A DNA stretch of 64,000 nucleotides, from assembly GCA_947650365.1 (NCBI GenBank), contig OX393550.1, forward strand, positions 68,999,744 through 69,063,743, in the 5' to 3' direction. The stretch is from Chamaelirium japonicum (taxonomy: Eukaryota; Streptophyta; Magnoliopsida; Liliales; Melanthiaceae). Made by a program: the position numbers and the translations under genes. Below the pieces are notes generated by a model that saw nothing but the letters and a program-made list of their open reading frames with translations, made no database searches and had not been told where the DNA came from. Of this stretch, positions 1 to 11,400 are shown piece after piece; position 1 is the first letter of the stretch; every line of letters starts with the position of its first letter.

Positions 1-569
1 TTTTCTTTTCTTTTTCTTTTTCTTTTCTTTTTCTTTTTCTTTTTCTTTATGGCCGGCCCCACCTCTCCATGAGGAGGGGGGCACGGTTTTCAAGAAGGGC
101 CGGCCCCACCTCTCCATGAAGAGGGGGCACGGTTTTCTAGAAGGGGGGGGGGGGCCGGTGGGCCCCCCTCTTTGTGTCCGAGTTGCGGGTCCGGTGGGAC
201 CCGTTTGCTTTGGGTCGGGCCATAGCGCACGAATTGAGTTCGTACGTGGGCCTAGTTCGCACGCGGGCCGTTGTGTGCGGGCCGAGTTTCGCATGCGGGC
301 CGTTGTGTGCGGGCCCAAGTTTCGCATGCGGGCCGTTGTGTGCGGGCCCAAGTTTCGCATGCGGGCCATTGTGTGCGGGCCAGGTTTCGCATGTGGGCCG
401 TTGTGTACGGGCCCAAGTTGCATGAGCGAGTCGGGTTCGACCCGAAGGTCATCGAGTGCAAGCCCATTTTTCGTGTAAAAATCGGGTTTGACCCGAAGGC
501 CGTCGGGTGCGGGCCTATTTTTTTGTGTAAAAATCGGGTTCGACCCGTGGGCTAATTTCGATGCCCACA
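1..569 (-). repeat. 3' LTR (partial) of the Tat element
   Basis: On the minus strand the LTR begins TGTGGGCATCG at 569, directly after a polypurine tract, and runs leftward out of the window. It is collinear with 14987-15555. It contains a pyrimidine tract (1-48) and a GC-rich 33-bp minisatellite at about 250-420. Confidence 0.93.
250..420. repeat. 33-bp tandem repeat inside the LTR
   Basis: About five copies of a 33-bp unit containing GCGGGCCGTTGTGTGCGGGC, with slight changes between copies. The same array is at about 15236-15406 in the other LTR. The unit is stop-poor in several frames and therefore gives false ORFs. Confidence 0.85.
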
Positions 570-570
570 A

Positions 571-582
571 GTGCCCCCTCAA
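571..582 (-). other. Polypurine tract of the Tat element
   Basis: Read on the minus strand this is TTGAGGGGGCAC, directly followed by the LTR start TGTGGGCATC. This is the expected place and composition for the plus-strand priming site of an LTR element. Confidence 0.8.
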
Positions 583-857
583 GTTCGAGTGCGCCCGCGG
601 AAAACGCGTAGCGGTTGGACTTGAGTCGCGTATTCGTGTGGGATTAGGTCTTTAAAAGGACCCCTGCCTTTCGTTTCTCTTCATTATCGGCGATTCCCGA
701 CGGCTTGGAGGCGAGAGCTCTGCTAGGGTTTCTTGCTTCGCAACGATGCCGCGGAGGATGAAGATGGTGACGGCATGGGGTTCGCGGAGGAGGGAAGATC
801 GCCGGCCCGTGGAGGGCGGAGGGTTGCCGGCGAGGTGATCCTTCTCCTCCTCCTTCT

Positions 858-892
<35 letters not shown>

Positions 893-899
893 TTCGCAT

Positions 900-1545
900 G
901 GTGAGCGCGGGAGGGATGCGAGTCGGAGGGTACGAGGTGCGGGTGCGGCCGGGGGCTGCTGTGGCGGCCGGCGCACGGGTTGGAGGCGCGGGGCGCGGGT
1001 GCAGCACGCGGGGGTCGGAGGTGTGGGCGCAGCGGGCGGCGCGGGGGCCGGGGGCGACCGGTGCAACAGCGCGCAGGCGCGGGGAGGCCGGAGCCGGGCG
1101 CGGAGAGGCCGGAGCCGGGCGCGGGGACCGTGGGCCGGAGCGGCAGGGCGTGGAGAGGTGGGCGCAGCGGGCAGGCGGCGCGAGGGCCGGAGCGGCGGGC
1201 TTGGCCGGGGACGCGGGCGCAGCGCGCAGGGCGCGGGGGCCGGCGGGCGCAGCGCGCAGGGCGCGGGGGCCGGAGCGCGGGTCGGAGACGGAGGCGCAGG
1301 CCAGGCGCGCGGAGGTCGGCGGCGTTGGCGGGGGCCGGAGCCGGGCGCGGGGAGGCCGGAGCCGGGCGCGGGTGCGGCCGGGCGCACGGAGGTCGGCGGC
1401 GTTGGCGGGGGCCGGAGCCGGGCGCGGGGAGGCCGGAGTCGGGCGCGGGTGCGTCCGGGCGCGCGGAGGTCGGCGGCGTAGGCGGGGGCCGGAGCCGGAC
1501 GCGGAGGAGGCCGGAGCCGGGCGCGGACGACGTACCCCCCCCCCT
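900..1545. repeat. GC-rich low-complexity tract with degenerate tandem repeats
   Basis: Very GC-rich sequence built from variants of GGCCGGAGCCGGGCGCGG. It is open in several frames on both strands because it lacks A/T-rich stop codons, and the predicted proteins are Ala/Arg/Gly/Pro repeats. I see no sign of a real protein. A (CTT)n-like tract at 838-893 precedes it. Confidence 0.75.
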
Positions 1546-1581
1546 TCTGCATGTAAATAGAGGAGATAGAGAGAGGGGGTC

Positions 1582-1910
1582 GTGGCTTTTTTTTTGCCAT
1601 GACCCCCCTATCTCTTTCTTTATTTGCCGAAAGCTCCCCCCCTGTATTTAAATAGGAGAGATAGGGGGGGGGTCCGTGGCTTTTTGCCATGACCCCCCTC
1701 TGTTTTTCTATATTTGCTGAAGGCCCCCCCCTTGTATTTTTAACAGGAGAGATGGGAATCGTGGCTTTTTGCCATGAACCCCCTCTATCTTTCTTTATTT
1801 GCTGAAGGCCCCCCCCTGCATTTTAACAGGAGAAAGGAGGAGAGGGTCATGGCTTTTTGCCGTGACCCCCCTCTCTTCTTCTTTATTTGCTTGAGGCCCC
1901 CCCCAAACTT
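1582..1910. repeat. Tandem repeat of about 90 bp, roughly 3.7 copies
   Basis: Each unit contains GTGGCTTTTTGCCATGACCC, a C-rich run, TCTTTATTTGCTGAAGGC and a run of C followed by TGTATTTAAACAGGAGAGA. The copies begin near 1582, 1674, 1759 and 1847. The array lies between the 3' LTR and the antisense PMD gene; tandem repeats in this position are common in Tat-type elements. Confidence 0.8.
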
Positions 1911-3549
1911 CTTTGTTTCTGTATTCAGAATCCATCTGACCTGGGCTTTGGGTTCTTTCTTTTTCAGGTCTCGTCGTTACGAGAGTTTTCCGAGTTCCGG
2001 CTGGATTGTTGATGCGGTTTCCCACGGGAGTACGTACCTTCGCTTCCCCTTCGCGCAAGTCTCCCATCACCGTGCTTCGAGACAGGAGACCGGGCTGTCA
2101 GTGCTTCAGCTTTTGACACACGAGCGAGTTTGCGAGGATGGTGTGACCGACGGCTCTTGTCGAGTGTTAAAACTTGGCGAGCGCATCCTTACTGACGAAG
2201 GGTCTTCCCGGCAAATTGTCCGGCCGAGCTTGGGGTTACCGTTTCATCATACTGGAGATGAGTCAGTTCCGGTCCCTGTCGTTGCTTTGAAGATATGCTC
2301 CCGCCGTACGCGATGGGGTGTGGGGATTCAATCGCGTGGAGATGTCACCTATCTGGGAGGTTTCCGGGACTGGATGAAAGAGCTATCCAGCGCGTTGGAG
2401 GCAGAGCCAGGGATGGAGCGTTTGGCGAGGTTTGTGGAGCCAGCTTGTTGGGAGTACAGTCGACCGGACGGCATGTACCGGGCTTTGTGTGAGCAGTGGT
2501 GCCCTGAGACCAATACGTTTCTGACTGGAGCCGGTGAAATCGGGATCACCCTTCGTGATGTGCACATCATCTCTGGGTGTCCCGAAGTTCGGAGCTATTA
2601 TCAGGAGGAGGTTCCTTCTCTGGAGGTTTTGACAGACCCAGACGAGTCTCCTAGCTTTTGCCTTTTGCTTTTTAAGGCGTATGCTATTATAGCGGCGCGC
2701 GAGCGGTCAGACCGGGTACTTCACTCGGATTGGGTGGACTTCTGGTTCCGAGGAGAGTATCGTCACGCTCCCCCTTCGAGTCACCCGATGTGGAGATATG
2801 CTTCGTCAAAGAAACCGGCGCCTGGCACCTTCCGGCGACCGATTGACTCTCTGAAGAAAGAGTGGTGCTCGATGGCCGGGGCGCAACGTCCCTGGGAAGT
2901 TTTGGGACTTGAAGAATGCAGCGACGACTGGCGTGCTGTTTACTGGTCAGCGGGGTTAGTTCTCTTCCTTTGCCGCTTTGCTTTACCATGGGACGGGGAT
3001 GTGGTACGCCCTGGGACCTTCCTTGCGGCTGCTCGGATGGTGACTGGAGATTTTCTTAACCTGGCGCCGGCAATTCTCTGTTCGTTGTACGGTGGGCTTA
3101 GCGGCACCTACTGGAGTTTATCGAGTGCGGGTAATGCAAGAGGGGAGGTAGGCAGAGCTAGTTCTTTTTGCCCCCTGCATTACCTCTATGGTTGGATTGG
3201 GCTTCACTTTCCGAAGGGGATCTTTGCAGCGCGTGGACCTTCGACCTTGGTGCCCTTTCTTCCTTGTGTGGGAGGTGTAATGAACGCTTTTTATGCATGG
3301 GAGCGTCCGAAGCCTAGTGCCCGAGAGTGTTTACGGCGCATGGGCCCTTCTGACTTCGAATTTGTATCGGAAAATGCACTTGCGCCTTCTATGAAATCGC
3401 TGGTATGTGATGGGGCGGAGATGTCCGATCCTTTGTACTGGAGCATGGTGAGTTGCAGGCCTGGGTATCTTGTTTGGCGTCGTGGGGATGTAGTGGAGGT
3501 GGCACGGTACTCTCCCCACCGGTTTGCTCGTCAGCAGGGTTTTCGATAG
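1774..3549 (+). CDS. Antisense extra ORF of the Tat element, plant mobile domain-like
   Basis: The 591-codon frame runs opposite to gag-pol. The first part up to about residue 70 is probably not coding, as it overlaps the 90-bp repeats. From there it resembles the plant mobile domain (PMD, aminotransferase-like) proteins: tryptophan-rich blocks such as WVDFWFRGEYRHAPPSSHP, RPIDSLKKEW and SDDWRAVYWSAGLVLFLCRF, followed by a run ending PSTLVPFLPCVGG. PMD proteins are linked to silencing and transposons in plants; their role inside retrotransposons is unknown. The position between integrase and 3' LTR, in antisense, matches the extra ORFs known in the Tat lineage. Confidence 0.75.
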   Translation: MNPLYLSLFAEGPPLHFNRRKEERVMAFCRDPPLFFFICLRPPPNFFVSVFRIHLTWALGSFFFRSRRYESFPSSGWIVDAVSHGSTYLRFPFAQVSHHRASRQETGLSVLQLLTHERVCEDGVTDGSCRVLKLGERILTDEGSSRQIVRPSLGLPFHHTGDESVPVPVVALKICSRRTRWGVGIQSRGDVTYLGGFRDWMKELSSALEAEPGMERLARFVEPACWEYSRPDGMYRALCEQWCPETNTFLTGAGEIGITLRDVHIISGCPEVRSYYQEEVPSLEVLTDPDESPSFCLLLFKAYAIIAARERSDRVLHSDWVDFWFRGEYRHAPPSSHPMWRYASSKKPAPGTFRRPIDSLKKEWCSMAGAQRPWEVLGLEECSDDWRAVYWSAGLVLFLCRFALPWDGDVVRPGTFLAAARMVTGDFLNLAPAILCSLYGGLSGTYWSLSSAGNARGEVGRASSFCPLHYLYGWIGLHFPKGIFAARGPSTLVPFLPCVGGVMNAFYAWERPKPSARECLRRMGPSDFEFVSENALAPSMKSLVCDGAEMSDPLYWSMVSCRPGYLVWRRGDVVEVARYSPHRFARQQGFR

Positions 3550-3552
3550 GAG

Positions 3553-5173
3553 TTGCCTGGGACTCCTTTGCGCCTGCGGCCACGTTACACTCCGCAGGAG
3601 GCGTACCGCCTCTGGGGAGCACTTTACGCTCGCTTTACTGGGTGTACTTTCTCACCGGGGATTAAGTCGGGCGGCAAGGATGCTGCAACTCCTGAGTATC
3701 GCCGCTGGGTCAACGGGTCAGTGCTTCCCCTCTTGGCTAGCCTTCCGCTAGACGTCCTTGCCAGCAGTGAGCGGGCTGACTTTCCTTTTGACCCTTTGGC
3801 GGGGTCAGAGGATCGCCGTCTCTGGTCCGAGGAGCGATGGTCAGAGAAATCTTGTGGCCGTCGAGAGGGTACTTCCCAGGCTTCACTTTCTGTGCAGGAG
3901 GTTGAGATGGCTCCGCCCTCCAAGGTTCATAGTCTTCCTGAGACTCAGGCTTCTTGGAGTGGGTGTACTTCTCCCAAGAGGAGAAAGTTGGACCTCTTGT
4001 GCGAGGCAGCTTTGACTGGTGCTGACGAGGCAGGGCCATCTCGAGAGGGAGAGCCAGGGCTTTTTGCTGATGAGGTAATCCCTCCTTCCGGGGTATCTTC
4101 CTCGGATGCTGCAGGTATGCCTTGTTCCTTGTTTCTTATGAATGTCTGTGCTTGCACTCTTACTTCGTTAGCTAAGTTGTCCAGCTCTCATTTTGGCAGG
4201 GTCTGCTGGACCAGACTGTGAGTCTGCCCCAAAGGGGGTTGGGCAGGAGTGCTCTCCTATTAGAGCCACGTTGGTCGAAGGTGGCGGGCTGGATATTCCC
4301 TGGGATAACTTGGAGCTCTTGAGAGCGTGTGGAGCAGATTTTGCCGGCAGTGCTGTCAACCTGGATGATATTGACGTGGAGCAGTTGGGCTTTGGGGAGG
4401 AGGGTGAGGTCTCCAGTGTAGGGAGAGAACAGACTCCTCCAGCTCGGTCCGGTACTCCGGCAGAGGCTACTCCCGCAGTCGTTTCGTCGGGAGGTTTGCC
4501 TGTGCCTCCTCCTTCGGCTCCGGTGGTTCCGCTGACTGTTATCACGGCGATGGTCCAGGAGGCGGCTCCTACACTTGAGTCTTCAGGACCGGAGCCCACC
4601 TTGTCTGTGCACTCAGAGGCAGTCAGGGGGAAGTGCAGTTCTCGAGACCTTCTTTCTGTGCTTCTTTTGGAGAGCTGTCGGAAGTATATCCAGACGACGC
4701 TCGCACCCTTCCAGGAGGAGGGCTTTGCCGCTTTGAGCAGCTGGTGGGTCCTCGAGGGGTCTGAGTTTTGCAAGAGTCTGGCGGCCTTCCAAGTAGATGG
4801 CTCTTTGTTTGAGACACAGATGCGTGTTCTCTTGGCGGATAGTGAAGCTCATTGCTTGAAACGGGCTTCGATGGAAGATGACCTCCCCCTGATACTGGCA
4901 AAGGCCGAGGACGAGGAGCGTCGACTGGAGGCGCAGCATGCACTTGCTGCTGCGAGCCTTGTTCGGGCGCAGAAGAAGCTAGAGGCTGCTCGCGCATCTT
5001 TCGAGAAAGCTGAGACGATCGAGAAGTCTTCTGGAGCAGACTTGGCAAAGCAGCGCATCGAGCTGGCGACGCATCGGGAGCGGGTAGCTTCTCGGTCTTC
5101 AGAGTTGGAGCGCATGGAGGTTACTGACGGCGAGCTGCTCCAACGTCTCAAAGGATTTGATTCGCTTTACTAG
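3553..5173 (+). CDS. Downstream part of the antisense PMD region, coiled-coil rich
   Basis: Two further plus-strand open stretches (3553-4221 and 4193-5173) follow the PMD frame. The first has a charged Ser/Pro-rich linker. The second carries an Ala/Glu/Leu/Arg-rich helical region near its end (for example EDEERRLEAQHALAAASL, LVRAQKKLEAARASFEKAE) typical of a coiled coil. This order, a PMD head then a disordered linker then a coiled coil, is common in plant PMD proteins. I treat the stretches as parts of one ancestral antisense gene without reconstructing it. Confidence 0.6.
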
Positions 5174-5386
5174 CATGTCGCATTTCCTTTTCTTTCTTGT
5201 CATTTCTGTTGAACAGACTTGTAGTTCTGCTTTTCTTTATCTGGTGATAACTTAATATCATGCATCTACTTGTTTTGGACTTGTATTCTGGAATGGCGGA
5301 GCTCGGTTGTGTTTTTCTTTTGTTTGGACTGAACCTTTACAGGCTGCCTACGTACCCTACTGAGAGGGATCAAGTCACACGTAGTT

Positions 5387-5388
<2 letters not shown>

Positions 5389-5427
<39 letters not shown>
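5389..5427. repeat. 39-base poly(T)/poly(A) run between convergent genes
   Basis: An uninterrupted run of 39 T on the plus strand. On the gag-pol strand it is poly(A) beginning 21 bases after the stop codon. It separates the 3' ends of the two convergent gene regions of the Tat element. Confidence 0.95.
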
Positions 5428-5429
<2 letters not shown>

Positions 5430-5448
5430 AAGGAATGTAGCCCTGCTT

Positions 5449-8400
5449 TTAGGCATAGTACCTTTTGAGGTACTTGCCATTGATGGGGCCGAGTGTAAGC
5501 CCTTCTGGCGTGGTGAGAAGGTATGCGCCGTTGGAGTAGACCTCTTTGACAATGTGCGGCCCATCCCACTTGGCGTCGAACTTCTTTCCTCCTCGATGCG
5601 AAAGGATGATGGGGCGTTTGACTGCAAGCGCCAATTCTCCTTTTTGGAAGGATCGAGGGCGAATCCTCTTGTTGAAGGCTCGGGTCAGCCTGGCCTGGTA
5701 GCATTCCAGGCGTTGCTGGGCTTCGAGGCACCTCTCATCCAGGGCTTCCAATTCTGCTAGGCGAAGTTGAGCGTTGTCGTCGTTGACGAGGCCTTCCTGG
5801 ACGGCTATCCTGAGTGACGGGATCTGGAGTTCAAGCGGGAGGACAGCTTCTACTCCGTAGACCAGCGAGTACGGAGTCGCCTGTGTTGGCGTGCGAAAAG
5901 AGGTGCGATATGCCCATAGCGCTTCGCCCATGCGTTCATGCCAGTCTTTCTTCGACTTCGAGACGACTTTCTCCAAAAGTTTGCAGAGTGTTTTGTTGAA
6001 AGCTTCAGCTAGGCCATTGGCAGAGGCGTTGTACATGGTTGAACACCTTTGCTTGATATCGAACTTGGCACAAAATTGGCTGACGGCGGCGTTCTTGAAT
6101 TGCTTCCCGTTATCCGTAACGATATAGCGAGGGATGCCGTACCGAAAGATGATGTCGTTCTGGATGAAGTTGATAACAGAGTGCCTGGTAACTTCTCGCA
6201 ATGGTACTGCCTCAGCCCACTTGGAGAAGTAATCTGTTGCCGCCAGGATATAAAGATGCTGCTTGGATGACTTGGGTAGCGGGCCGACAATGTCGAGTCC
6301 CCATCCATCGAAGGGCCATGATGCGATGGTTGGATGCAAAGGTTCCGGAGGCTGCCGGATGTAGTCGCCATGCAGCTGGCAAGTGTGGCATCTCTTTGCA
6401 AACTCGAGGGAGTCCTTGATCATAGTGGGCCAGTAGTACCCCATCCGCCTGATGCGAAAGTGCAGCTTTGGACCGGACTGATGTGAGCCACAGATCCCGG
6501 CATGGACTTCTTCTAGTGCTGTTTCTGCTTCTTCTTTTGCAAGACACCTTAGGAGCGCACCATCATAGCTTCGACGGTACAACTCGTTGTTGAAGTGGAA
6601 GAATTTCAGAGATCGCCTGCGAATGTCGACTTTACGCTTTGGATCTTCAGGGAGCTTCCCGTGGACGAGAAAATCTATAAATGGTTGTCTCCAATCTAGC
6701 TCGTCGGTCATGAGAACGTGTACTGCGTTGACTTGGTCCGGGATCCCCATGGGGAGGCCCTCCTCGGTGATCACCATTCTCTTACAGATAGGGATGATGA
6801 GTTGGCTTTTTTCTGGGAACGGAAGTGTAGCCGCCAAATTTGCAAGCGCATCAGCCTGCTGATTGAGGTTTCTGGGAACATGCTGGATTGAAGCATCTTT
6901 GAGTGTACCAAGGAGTTTCAGGGCTCGTAGGTGCAAAGGCACGAGATCTTCTTTGTTGACCTCGTATGCTCCCAATATTTGCTGAATGACGAGTTGAGAG
7001 TCGCCGAAGATTGTGAGCCCTTGAAGTTTCATATCATTGGCGAGTTCGAGGCCAATGATAAGAGCTTGATATTCTGCCCTGTTGTTGGAGCATGGTTCTG
7101 ATAGTAGAAACGAGAAGGGAAGTACTTCGTCGTTTGGTGTGACGAAGATAACTCCCGCTCCTGCTATGTCTTGCCTGGCCGCACCGTCGAAGAACATTTT
7201 CCAAGAAGGGGCGATGTCGATGCAGAATACTTCTTCGTCTGGGAGATCTTCCGATAGTTCCCATTCTGCTGGAAGGGGGTATTCTGCTAGGAAATCTGCG
7301 AGAGCTTGACCCTTGACCGCTTTACGAGGGACAAAGGTGATGTCAAACTCAAGGAGGAGCAAAGCCCACTTGGCCAGACGTCCGGAGAGCACTGGTCTTG
7401 ACATGATATATTTGAGCGGGTCAGCTTTTGAGATGAGCCTGATGGCGTGAGCTAACATATAGTGTCGCAGCTTTTTTGTAGCGAAGATGAGCGCCAGACA
7501 GACCTTCTCAATCGGGGAGTAGTTTAGCTCCGCGCCGATGAGAGTGCGGCTCAAATAGTAGCATGCTGTTTCCTTGCCTAGCTCGTTGTCTTGAGCCAGG
7601 AGTGCCCCCAAGGACTGCTCCTGGGCGCTGATGTAAAGGACCAATGGTTTGCCTTGAACTGGTGCTGTCAGAACCGGGGGCTTAAGCAAGTAATCCCTGA
7701 TGTTTTGGAGGGCTTCCTGGCAAGCTTCATCCCACTTGAATGCTGCTCCTTTCTTCATGAGGCGGCTGAAGGGTCTACATTTTCCAGCTAAGTTGGCGAT
7801 AAACCTTCTGATATATGCTAGATGGCCCTGGAGACCTCGGAGGTCTCGCACGGTTTTCGGGATCGGCATATTGAGGATAGCATCTATCTTGGTTTGATCT
7901 ATTTCGATACCTCGATGGCGTACGACAAAGCCGAGAAATTTTCCCGAGGAGACCCCAAATGCGCATTTAAGCGGGTTCATGCGGAGTTGGTACCTTCGAA
8001 GTCGCTTGAAGATTAGCTCGAGGTCTTGAAGATGTGTGGACTTTTGTCTTGATTTTACCACGAGGTCGTCGACGTAGCATTCTACATTTTGGTGAAGGAT
8101 ATCGTCGAAAATTTTTTGCATGGCTCGTTGGTAAGTAGCTCCTGCGTTCTTCAAGCCGAAAGGCATGACTTTGTAGCAGTAGATCCCTTTTGGCGTGCGG
8201 AATGCCGTAAGCTCTTCGTCTTTGGGCGCCATCCGGATCTGGTTGTAGCCTGAGGATCCATCCATGAAGGTTAGTGCTTCATGGCCCGTTGTTGCGTCCA
8301 CCATTAGTTCTGTGATTGGCAGTGGGAAGTCATCTTTGGGGCATGCATTGTTTAAGTCCCTGAAGTCCACGCATACTCTGATCTGGCCGTTCTTCTTCTT

Positions 8401-11400
8401 GACTGGGACCACGCTGGAGATCCATGTTGGATATTTCACTTCTCGGATAAAGCCGGCTTCGATGAGCTTGTTGACTTCACCTTCTATTTGAGGCACTAGT
8501 TCCGGCCGGTAGCGTCTTTGTCCTTGCTTGATGGCGCTAGCTCCATGCCTGACAGCAAGCTGGTGTACTGCAATCTTGGGGTCAAGTCCGGGCATTTCCT
8601 TGTAGGACCATGCGAAGACATCTCTATATTCTTGGAGTAGCTTGGTGTATGCGGCCTCCTCTTCGGGAGTCAGGAGTGCACTTACGAATGTAGGCCGAGG
8701 ATCCTCTTGTGTACCCAAGTTGATTTCTTTCAAATTGTCGACGGTAGATTGCCCCCCTTCTTCGAGGACCGGCGGTGCATCGGGCAATTCGTCGTCCGAA
8801 GTAGAAGTAGCGTCGATTGGAGAGTCAGAAACGGTGATGTGATTAGCGGAGACCAGAATAATGTCGGTGATGTCGCCTGTATCGTAGAATGAGAAGGGTG
8901 GGTGGGTGGGAATGATTTTTCTCACCTCAGTGGGTGGCTTTCCCAAACGGTCGAATACTGACCTTCGCTTTGCCTGTCTGATTGGCCCAAGTCTTTTGAA
9001 TACTGATATGGGATTTTGACTTGCCTGGTTTTTGACGTTCTTCTTTGGCATTTGAGGTGCGGTCTGACGCCGAGCTCGATATCGTCTTCTTTTGGCGACA
9101 TTGGTGGAGCGTGCATCGGAGGTTGACGATCCTTCTTCTGCTTCTTCTACCAACTTCACCTCAATATAGTTAGAGGTGAAGGTCTTCTCTCCTGTTATCT
9201 TGATGACCATCGGGGTTTGACGGGAGCCGATGCCTCGCCGATTTGGTGGGATCTGCTCGCCACCCTGGAGTAAATGGGCTTGAGTCTTAGTCATCCCGTG
9301 TGGTATTGGAGCTGGCAGGAGTGTACTCATATGTGCAGCACTATCTTTGTCGTAGCCAGCTTTGAACAGCAGCTTGGCGGCATTTTGCCCCCAGCTTCCT
9401 TTTGGCTTGAATGTGAGTTGGCTGGATTCGAAGGGATTGATGGGTTTTGGCGAATTTGAAGCTTGCCCCAGGCTGGGTAGTGGCAGTGTCATCTCTTGCA
9501 GAGTGATGACGTTAGCTTCCGATAGCGGTTGGACTATCCCTTTTGGCGAGGCAAAAGGTGGTGGTTTATCTTTACGAAGCCACTGAGGCGTGAGGCGTAA
9601 GACTGTCGTAGCTTGGACAGGTAATGGAGTATGCTTCATGGATCTTGGCTTGGAACTGATGCGGATTCTTCGCCTTGGTGCTAGCACTTCTTTGACTTCG
9701 TGTATCGCCTTAGATGGTGGTACTGGATTTGGAGTTGGCAGAGCTTTGTCCTGCTCCATCCTTTTAGCTTTCTGAGTTCGAGGAGCTTTAGCTGGAAGGA
9801 CTTCTGCAACAAGGTCCTTTGCTTGGTAAAATTTGGCATCGGCGAGGTGCGCTTCAGCCTCATTGAATGGCTTGTCGTCTGCAATAATGCACTTTTCCAG
9901 ACCTTTCTCGTAATACTTGAGGCATTGGTGCCAGGTAGATACCACGACACCGTTTTCATGCAGCCACGGTCTTCCCAGCAAAAGGTGATATGATGTTTGA
10001 CAGTCGATGACGTGGAAAAGAACCGTCGTGTCAAGCTGACTGATGGAGAGTTTTAGACGAATGATCCCTATGGTGGACTGCCCTCCTTGGTTGAACCCTT
10101 GGATGACCAGCTGGCTTTGTGAGAGCTGGTCGGTGGTGATGTCGAGCTGGCGCATTGTTTGGATAGGCATGATGTTGACGGCGGAGCCGCAATCCAACAG
10201 GATTCGATTTACCGGCTTCTCGTTGATGTATCCCGAGACATAGACGGGTCGATTGTGCAGTCGTGTTCCGAGCTGCAGATCTTCGTCCGAGAAAGTTATT
10301 GCTGCGTTACATGAGACAATAGATTTGTCCTTCTCGGTATTTTTCTTTTTTCTTTTGTAACTGTCTGGGTCTGTCAAAGCCTCGGCCATTGCTAGGCGAG
10401 CTTTCTCTGGGAGGTGTAGTGCTTCTATGAGTGGCAAGTGCAGGATTGCCTCATCGTAAGCAGCAGTACTGGCTTTGTCGGAATCATCCTCCTCGTTGTC
10501 GGTGTTGCTTTCTTCAGAAGGCTTGATCCTATCTTCTTCTTCCGGTGCCGTGTGAATCTCAACCATGCAACAGGAGGCTTCGCATTGCTGATCAGATGGG
10601 AGGAAGTAATCGGGGAAGAACTCCTGCAACGTTGTCGGTTCTGGAGGGTTTTGCAGGAGGAGATCATCAGGATCTGCCGGCGGTACTTTGAATCCCCTCC
10701 TTCCTGGAGCTTTGCTTTTCTTTTTGTAAGTTTTTCGTTCTGGAAGCTTCCTTGTTACCCGATCGAGCTTGCGACTTTTTGGCATCCATGGCCTTCGTCT
10801 GCGGGGCAACATGACCCAGGCATCTTCATCAGTGGATTCTTCGTTACCAAGGTGAAGGTCTGGAATGGCAGCTGTAGGTTCTTCATGGGTCAGGGAGACC
10901 TGCTTCTCTGGGGACCTTGGTGGTTCGCCTTCTGACTCCCAGCCGGTGGGCTTGATTTCTTCTATTGAGACAGACGGAGGTTTGGAATAGAGGACGTGGT
11001 AGTCGAATTTACCTGAGGGCTGGCCTAACAGGCCGACCTCCGGGTCTCCTTGTTCGTACCTTGTCTGGAGATTCGTGGGTTCTCCGTGATTCGGGGAGCC
11101 TTGCTCCTCTGGGGACCTTGGTGGCTCGCCTTCTGACTCCCAGCCTGTGGGCTTGATTTCTTCTATCGAGACAGACGAAGGTCTGGAATAGAGGACGTAG
11201 TAGTCGAATTTACCTGAGGGCTGGCCTAACAGACCGACCTCCGGGTCTCCTTCCTCGTACCTCGTCTGGAGATTCCGCTGGGACATAGCTTTGTTTGAGA
11301 GAGACATTGATGTAGACGACGGTTGCCCCCAGGGCAGTGACGTTTCTTCCTCAGCGAGCTTAGGAGCGTACTGCTGTCGTCTTGAGACTTTCCGTCGTGG

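Noticed and set aside
250-420. Regular repeat array resembling a CRISPR
   Set aside because: The units are contiguous with no unique spacers, lie inside an LTR, and the genome is a plant.
644-1690. Long open frames on both strands through the GC-rich tract
   Set aside because: The translations are Ala/Arg/Gly/Pro low complexity, overlap one another on both strands, and follow from the lack of A/T-rich stop codons in a degenerate minisatellite.
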